NCBI GenBank assembly: GCA_900754385.1
Contig: CAAECP010000172.1
Location: 1 to 10,679, forward strand
DNA length: 10,679 nucleotides
Direction: 5' to 3'
From: an uncultured Collinsella sp.
GTDB taxonomy: Bacteria > Actinomycetota > Coriobacteriia > Coriobacteriales > Coriobacteriaceae
Every line of letters begins with the position of its first letter. Within the stretch, counting starts at the first letter, position 1. Positions 6,980 through 10,679 of this stretch are shown here, piece after piece. A model generated the notes under the pieces. The model did no database searches. It was not told the DNA's origin and worked only from the letters and a program-made list of their open reading frames with translations. The position numbers and the translations under genes were made by a program.

Positions 6980-7008
6980 ATAATAAACGAACGGCTGTTC
7001 GTGGTCAA
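6980..7008 (-). promoter_or_regulatory. recA promoter
   Basis: On the minus strand TTGACC (7008-7003) and TATTAT (6985-6980) are separated by 17 bp; each matches the housekeeping consensus at 5 of 6 positions. The start site would be near 6973, giving a short leader that carries the strong ribosome site. The spacer is almost entirely taken up by the SOS box, so bound LexA should block RNA polymerase. Confidence 0.8.
6987..7002. promoter_or_regulatory. SOS box (LexA-binding site) of recA
   Basis: The sequence ACGAAC-GGCT-GTTCGT is an inverted repeat with perfect 6-bp arms. It contains the CGAAC-N4-GTTCG core known for LexA sites of Bacillus and actinobacteria. It lies exactly between the -35 and -10 elements of the recA promoter, the expected place for a repressor site. 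No second copy was noticed by eye elsewhere in the window. Confidence 0.85.
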
Positions 7009-7038
7009 CCGTTCAGGCCAATCATATGCAGGCGGTCT

Positions 7039-7100
7039 TTCCAAAACCCAACCAAACGCCGACCAAACACTGACCAAATGCTTGACCACAAAGGACCAAA
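7039..7100 (-). repeat. Six phased TTTGGTC-like repeats upstream of the recA promoter
   Basis: Read on the minus strand the copies begin at 7100 (TTTGGTC), 7090 (TGTGGTC), 7078 (TTTGGTC), 7067 (TTTGGTC), 7056 (TTTGGTT) and 7045 (TTTGGAA). The spacings are 10, 12, 11, 11 and 11 bp, about one helical turn, so all copies face the same side of the DNA. The array lies about 66-127 bp upstream of the predicted recA start site. It may be an array of sites for an unknown regulator or a bent DNA element. It could also have arisen by local slippage, though the spacers between copies differ. Confidence 0.65.
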
Positions 7101-7175
7101 TATGAACAAGGCAGGCAAAAATACATCTACAACCAGCACAAACGCCAAATGAGCCTAAGGTCCCTATCTCCACAA

Positions 7176-7199
7176 TTAAGGGGCTCGGAGGCCCCTTAA
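7176..7199 (-). terminator. Hairpin terminator after cinA
   Basis: Arms TTAAGGGGC and GCCCCTTAA pair perfectly over 9 bp around a 6-nt loop, 7 bp after the cinA stop codon. A-rich and T-rich ends flank the GC core, but the downstream T tract on the minus strand is short. It probably ends the rodZ-to-cinA transcript and insulates the recA promoter region. The symmetry would allow some activity in both directions. Confidence 0.65.
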
Positions 7200-7206
7200 A
7201 ACACGT

Positions 7207-7737
7207 CTATTCCATAGAGTTGAGCACAAGGGCAATGCGACCCAATGCCTCCGTGACCGCATGGGCACGAACACACGAACGGTCACCCTCATAGTGGCAG
7301 CGCACAGAGTCCACGACCGGCACGCCCCCATCGGCGGAACGATGCGACCAGCCAATATAGAAAGTGCCCGCCGGATCGTCCTCGGTGCCTCCACCGGGGC
7401 CGGCATAGCCCGTCGCGCTCACGGCAATATCGCTCTGGTACAGCTCCAGCGAACCGGCAGCCATCTCCCGCGCCGTCTGGTACGACACCGCGGTATAGCT
7501 GTCGAGCGTCTCTTGCTCAACGCCGAGCACGCAATGCTTAATCTCGTCGCAGTACGTCACCGCACCGCCGCGCAGCACCGCCGAGGCACCGGGGATATCG
7601 GCGATCGTCGAGGCGATCATGCCCGCTGTTAGAGATTCAGCCGTCGAAACCGTCACACCACGAACGCTTGCACGCTCGACAATATCGCGTGCGAGCTCTT
7701 CGTTATGCGCGGCAATCTGCTCATATGATTCCGTCAT
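7207..7737 (-). CDS. CinA C-terminal family protein, nicotinamide-nucleotide amidase (PncC type)
   Basis: This 176-residue protein consists only of the CinA C-terminal domain, which in characterised members (PncC) hydrolyses nicotinamide mononucleotide to nicotinate mononucleotide and ammonia in NAD salvage. Seen: STAESLTAG (31-39) holding the expected nucleophile Ser35, VTYCDEIK (60-67) with the Tyr and Lys that accompany it, and the glycine-rich ATGYAGPGGGTEDDPAGTFYIG. The N-terminal molybdopterin-binding-like domain of full-length CinA is absent, and the start (ATG 12 bp after pgsA) leaves no room for it. Compared with the E. coli PncC motif AESCTGG, a Leu replaces Cys and an Ala replaces Gly. 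The gene sits in the common Gram-positive position between pgsA and recA, but a terminator and a new promoter separate it from recA. It is probably translated together with pgsA. Confidence 0.9.
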   Translation of the reverse strand: MTESYEQIAAHNEELARDIVERASVRGVTVSTAESLTAGMIASTIADIPGASAVLRGGAVTYCDEIKHCVLGVEQETLDSYTAVSYQTAREMAAGSLELYQSDIAVSATGYAGPGGGTEDDPAGTFYIGWSHRSADGGVPVVDSVRCHYEGDRSCVRAHAVTEALGRIALVLNSME

Positions 7738-7749
7738 GCCTACCAGGAC

Positions 7750-8388
7750 CTAGACCGAAAAGACGATCTTGCGGCAGTTCCAGAAGTACTGAGCGCCCGA
7801 GATAACGGTCAGGATAACGGCCACGGCGTACAGGAAGCGTGAGACGCCATAGAGACCGAGCAACAGCTCCGCAGGCCCCAACTGGAGGCCGGTCATCGCA
7901 AAGACGCACAGGTAGCCGCAGATGGAGACCATCGTAGTCGCCGTCTTGTACTTGCCAAGCTTATCGGCGGCAACGACAACACCGGCCGCGCTCGCGACCA
8001 TGCGCAAGGCGCTCACCAGCAGCTCGCGGAACAGGATGATGAACACCGACCACACAGTAACGGCACCAAAGTCCAAGAACAGCAGCAGGGCCGAGAACAC
8101 GAGCAACTTATCGGCGATGGGATCCAGGAACTTGCCGAAGTCGGTGATCTCGTTGCGCGAACGAGCCAGGTAGCCATCAACCTTATCGGTGCACGACAGG
8201 ATGACGTACAGAATAAAGGCGCCAGCGGCGAGCGGACCGTCGAAGGTGCTCCAATCCGTACCGGCAACGCTTGTGTGAGACAGCGCCGACACAATCATGA
8301 ACACCGGAATAAAGACGATGCGCACGCACGTCACGATGTTGGCGGGCGTCCAAACACTCGTCAGTTCCTTATTGCTCTCGTTAGCCAC
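7750..8388 (-). CDS. pgsA: CDP-diacylglycerol-glycerol-3-phosphate 3-phosphatidyltransferase PgsA
   Basis: This membrane enzyme makes phosphatidylglycerol phosphate from CDP-diacylglycerol and glycerol-3-phosphate, the first committed step toward phosphatidylglycerol and cardiolipin. The protein has 212 residues. Seen: the full CDP-alcohol phosphotransferase signature with Asp68, Asp71-Gly72, Ala75-Arg76, Gly85, Asp89 and Asp93, and about five or six hydrophobic helices (roughly 19-35, 52-66, 95-120, 126-142, 150-170, 180-198). The start is a GTG at 8388; AGGAG overlapping the end of the rimO stop region lies at a suitable distance, and only 9 bp separate the two genes. A related CDP-alcohol transferase of other specificity cannot be fully excluded, but gene order (RodZ-like, RimO, then CinA) is that of pgsA. 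Confidence 0.92.
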   Translation of the reverse strand: MANESNKELTSVWTPANIVTCVRIVFIPVFMIVSALSHTSVAGTDWSTFDGPLAAGAFILYVILSCTDKVDGYLARSRNEITDFGKFLDPIADKLLVFSALLLFLDFGAVTVWSVFIILFRELLVSALRMVASAAGVVVAADKLGKYKTATTMVSICGYLCVFAMTGLQLGPAELLLGLYGVSRFLYAVAVILTVISGAQYFWNCRKIVFSV

Positions 8389-8397
8389 GACGCTCTC

Positions 8398-9747
8398 CTA
8401 CTCCACAACATGACCGATAAGCTCGTAGCAGAAGCTATCGGTAAACTCGACCGTCAGAATATCGCCCACAGATGCCTCGCTGGCATCCAGATGCACCGCA
8501 CCATCGGAATCGGGCGCCTGGAACCAGGCATGTCCGATGAGCTCGGCACCGTCCTCGGTCTCCTCGATGCCGTCGACAATCACCTGGGCGCGCTCGCCCA
8601 CATGGGCCGCCGTGGCGGCAAAACCGAGCGACTCGGCCAGATCCATGGCCTCCTGGGCGCGCTCGAGCTTAACCTCTTCGTTAACCTGACCTTCCATCTT
8701 GGCGGCCAGGCTGCCCTCCTCACGCGAGTAGGCAAAGACGCTCGTGTAATCAAAGCCGACTGTGTCCATAAAGTCAATAAGATCGCGGAACTCGTCCTCG
8801 GTCTCAGTCGGGAAGCCGACCATGGCCGTAGAGCGAATCACGATACCGGGGATACGCTCGCGCAGGTCACGGAACAGGTCCTCGAGCTCCTGACGCGAAC
8901 CGGATCGACGCATGGCCTTGAGGATGCGCGCGTCGCAGTGCTGCACGGGGATATCGATATAGGGCAGCACCTCGGGCGTATCGCGGATGGTCTCGATAAG
9001 CTCGTCGGTCATGCCCTCGGGCTGCAGGTAGAGTACGCGGACCCACACGTTATGAGGACGCACCGCCTCAGCAACGGCCTGCAACAGCTGCGCCAGATTG
9101 CGCGGCGAGCCCTCGGCGAGGTCCTCGTCGGCAAAGTCGGTACCCCAGATGCCCGTGTCCTGACCGATCAAAACGATCTCGCGCACGCCACCGGCGACCA
9201 GGTCGCGCACCTCGGAGATAATGCTCTCGGCATTGCGCGAGTGATAACGACCGCGGATATACGGGATCATGCAGAAGCTACAGAAGCGGTTGCAGCCATC
9301 GGAGATCTTGACATAGGCGACAGCGCCCTCGACGGTGCGCTTGACCTGCGGAATATAGGCGGCAATCTCGCGCTCCACGCCCAGCACATCATCGATGACC
9401 GCCACGATGCCGTCTTCCTCGTCGGCCTTCACAAAGGCCGCAACCTCGGGCAGCTCGTCGGGCAGGTCGTCGCCGTAGCGTGACGGCACGCACCCGCACA
9501 TGACAATCGGGCAGGAACGAACGCCGTCCTGCACCTCATTGGCAAGCTCAAGCGTGGTCTCGATGCTCTCGGACGTTGCAGAGGCAAGGAACGAGCACGT
9601 ATTGACGATGGCGATATCGGCATCCTGCGGATCGAATGCCTCCTCGTAGCCCGCGGCGGTCAGCAGCGAACGCATACGGTCGGTATCGACCTCGTTCTTG
9701 GCGCACCCGAGGGTGATATAGAGTACGGAGCCCAACGGAGTATCCAT
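8398..9747 (-). CDS. rimO: Ribosomal protein S12 methylthiotransferase RimO
   Basis: RimO is a radical-SAM enzyme with two [4Fe-4S] clusters that methylthiolates a conserved Asp of ribosomal protein S12. The protein has 449 residues. Seen: LGCAKNEVDTDRM with Cys15, NTCSFLASATSES with Cys51 and CGCVPSRYG with Cys86 for the auxiliary cluster, the radical-SAM triad Cys152, Cys156 and Cys159 in SDGCNRFCSFCMIPYIRGRYHSR, and a C-terminal TRAM domain ending in YELIGHVVE. LGC-KNxVD and the SDGCN-FC context separate it from MiaB, the paralogue at 394-1770. The only nearby ribosome site is AAAGGA, 12 nt before the ATG, a long spacing. It follows the YajQ-family gene by 26 bp and is followed by pgsA after 9 bp. 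Confidence 0.96.
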   Translation of the reverse strand: MDTPLGSVLYITLGCAKNEVDTDRMRSLLTAAGYEEAFDPQDADIAIVNTCSFLASATSESIETTLELANEVQDGVRSCPIVMCGCVPSRYGDDLPDELPEVAAFVKADEEDGIVAVIDDVLGVEREIAAYIPQVKRTVEGAVAYVKISDGCNRFCSFCMIPYIRGRYHSRNAESIISEVRDLVAGGVREIVLIGQDTGIWGTDFADEDLAEGSPRNLAQLLQAVAEAVRPHNVWVRVLYLQPEGMTDELIETIRDTPEVLPYIDIPVQHCDARILKAMRRSGSRQELEDLFRDLRERIPGIVIRSTAMVGFPTETEDEFRDLIDFMDTVGFDYTSVFAYSREEGSLAAKMEGQVNEEVKLERAQEAMDLAESLGFAATAAHVGERAQVIVDGIEETEDGAELIGHAWFQAPDSDGAVHLDASEASVGDILTVEFTDSFCYELIGHVVE

Positions 9748-9773
9748 GTTGGAGAGCGGTCCTTTCGAATGAA

Positions 9774-10271
9774 TTAGCGGTAGTTGGTGAACTGCAGCGG
9801 CTGACCGTAGTCCTGTTCGCGCAGGAACTGAATCACGGTCTGCAACGCATCCTTGGAAGCAGAGGAAACACGCAGTTTGTCGGCCTCAATCGTCACCTTG
9901 ACCTTGAGCTTCTGATCCTTGATGTCCTTATTAATCTTCTTGGCAGTCGTCTGGTCGATACCCTCGACGATGTGGCCGAGCACGCGCACGGTACCACCCG
10001 ATGCAGCCTGAGGAGCATCCCAGGACACGGCCTTAAGATCGATGCCGCGCTTGATGAGCTTGGAGCTCAGGACGTCGATGATCTGCTTGGAGACAAAGTC
10101 GGCCGGGGCGTTGATCGTAAAGAGCTTGTCGCCCTTCGAAAGCTCGATGGTGGCGCCGGAATCCTTAAGGTCATAGCGCTGGGAAATCTCGCGCGTGGTC
10201 TGCTGGAAGGCATTGTCGACCTCCTGCATATTGACCTCGGACACGACGTCGAAGCTGGAATCTTTAGCCAT
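9774..10271 (-). CDS. YajQ-family (UPF0234) nucleotide-binding protein
   Basis: This 165-residue cytoplasmic protein belongs to the YajQ family. Members have been reported to bind nucleotides or RNA, and some bind cyclic di-GMP and act as regulators in Xanthomonas and Pseudomonas; the role in Gram-positives is not established. Seen: SSFDVVSEVNMQEVDNAFQQ near the N-terminus, ISQRYDLKDSGATIEL (29-44), KRGIDLKAVSW and the C-terminal FLREQDYGQPLQFTNYR, all hallmarks of the family, with normal length. The ATG at 10271 follows AAAGGA at 6 nt. It lies 26 bp after the RodZ-like gene and 26 bp before rimO and has no promoter of its own in sight, so it is probably part of that transcript. Confidence 0.93.
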   Translation of the reverse strand: MAKDSSFDVVSEVNMQEVDNAFQQTTREISQRYDLKDSGATIELSKGDKLFTINAPADFVSKQIIDVLSSKLIKRGIDLKAVSWDAPQAASGGTVRVLGHIVEGIDQTTAKKINKDIKDQKLKVKVTIEADKLRVSSASKDALQTVIQFLREQDYGQPLQFTNYR

Positions 10272-10297
10272 GGTTAATCCTTTCGCTTACGAGCGGC

Positions 10298-10679
10298 TTA
10301 GTAGCTGTCGTACGAATAGTCGTCTGAATAGGGCGTAGTCTGCCCGTCGGTGGCGGCATCGGTGCCGTCCGTGGACTGGGCATCGGTTCCAACAGTTCCG
10401 TCGGTACTTTCGGTGCCATCGGTGTCGTCAGTGCTCTCGCCGTCCTTGGACTCGGTCGTCTCCTTCTTGGGAACAGTGATCGTAACGCGTGCCACGCCCG
10501 ACGTCTTAGTGTCGTAGCGGACCTTTTCGCCGTTCTTGGTAACGGTGACATCGGAAGGCTTTGACGTGGTGATCTCGATCGAGGACTCGGGCGAGTACTC
10601 CTGCTCAAAGGGGCCAGTCGCTTGGGCGCCATAGACCGACTTGCCGTCGACCTTGACCTCAATCCACGCGGTCTTTCCC
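10298..10679 (-). CDS. RodZ-like protein, C-terminal part (runs off window)
   Basis: This is the last 126 residues of a protein whose start lies outside the right edge. Residues about 4-50 read as the DUF4115 domain found at the C-terminus of RodZ-like proteins: AWIEVKVDGKSVYGAQATG, PFEQEYSPESSIEITT, then a V-V-KNGEKV strand. RodZ proteins join a cytoplasmic helix-turn-helix, one membrane helix and this external domain, and help position the MreB cell-shape machinery; only the last domain is visible here. After residue 82 comes a low-complexity tail rich in Thr, Asp, Gly and Ser with repeated TDGT units, ending in a Tyr- and Asp-rich PYSDDYSYDSY. Such a helix-turn-helix/DUF4115 gene next to rimO and pgsA is common in actinobacteria. 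The fold call is good; the specific role is inferred. Confidence 0.75.
   Translation of the reverse strand, partial: GKTAWIEVKVDGKSVYGAQATGPFEQEYSPESSIEITTSKPSDVTVTKNGEKVRYDTKTSGVARVTITVPKKETTESKDGESTDDTDGTESTDGTVGTDAQSTDGTDAATDGQTTPYSDDYSYDSY
10334..10432 (-). repeat. Degenerate coding repeat, TDGT units
   Basis: Within the RodZ-like tail (fragment residues 83-115) TDGT occurs three times, along with related TDDT, GTDA, AATDG and similar units. The DNA copies differ at several third positions, so the pattern is degenerate. Such a tract is prone to length change between strains. Confidence 0.6.

Noticed and set aside
7060..7080. Possible PafBC-type (RecA-NDp) damage promoter, TTTGGTCAGTG
   Set aside because: It differs from the mycobacterial TTGTCRGTG by an inserted G and lacks the TANNNT box at the required distance; it is better explained as two neighbouring TTTGGTC repeats.
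7078..7152. 24-codon open frame on the + strand, followed by the 7176-7199 hairpin
   Set aside because: There is no ribosome site or + strand promoter, and it overlaps the phased repeats.
6964..7173. 69-codon open frame on the minus strand between cinA and recA
   Set aside because: It runs through the repeats, promoter and SOS box of recA, has no ribosome site, and its Trp- and Cys-rich translation looks like non-coding DNA.
8275..9483. 402-codon open frame on the + strand, antisense to rimO
   Set aside because: Mirror image of RimO and its flank; composition is His/Gly/Leu-rich and no domain is seen.
1..10679. Mobile elements, CRISPR arrays, tRNA/rRNA genes, phage or defence genes
   Set aside because: None were seen: no spaced identical repeats of CRISPR type, no transposase or integrase motifs, and no tRNA-like clover leaf in either long gap.

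Overview
The window is a gene-dense stretch (about 58% G+C by eye) from a Gram-positive chromosome, with every gene on the minus strand. RNase Y and a SpoVS-family protein, combined with actinobacterial-looking RecA, RodZ/RimO/PgsA/CinA order and an actinobacterial/Bacillus-type SOS box, suggest a member of the Coriobacteriia (Collinsella-like). That assignment is inference from protein wording and gene order; no search was run. No mobile element, CRISPR array, rRNA or tRNA gene was seen, and all genes look intact except the two cut by the window edges.

Reading in the direction of transcription (high to low coordinates): the C-terminal end of a RodZ-like protein (10679-10298), a YajQ-family protein (10271-9774), the ribosomal protein S12 methylthiotransferase RimO (9747-8398), the phospholipid enzyme PgsA (8388-7750) and a stand-alone CinA/PncC amidase (7737-7207). 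These are tightly spaced and end at a hairpin terminator (7199-7176). A 257-bp gap follows. It carries six phased TTTGGTC-like repeats (7100-7039) and a near-consensus promoter whose 17-bp spacer contains a LexA-type SOS box (7002-6987). This drives recA (6949-5801) and recX (5789-5097), the DNA-repair unit, which ends at a terminator-like hairpin (5082-5040).

A second 257-bp gap holds a strong candidate promoter (5034-5006) and a roughly 160-nt leader with two hairpins, followed by rny for RNase Y (4839-3289). Almost abutting it (TAA-T-ATG) is a GHKL-fold ATPase of unknown function (3287-2202), then a spoVS-like gene (2127-1810), miaB (1770-394) and the 5' part of miaA (394-1), which overlaps the miaB stop codon as TAATG. 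MiaA and MiaB act in sequence on A37 of the same tRNAs.

The order pgsA-cinA-recA ... rny-X-spoVS ... miaB is also that of Bacillus subtilis, where X is the phosphodiesterase gene ymdB. Here X is the GHKL ATPase. That replacement, the phased repeat array upstream of recA and the structured rny leader are the parts of the window most worth following up.
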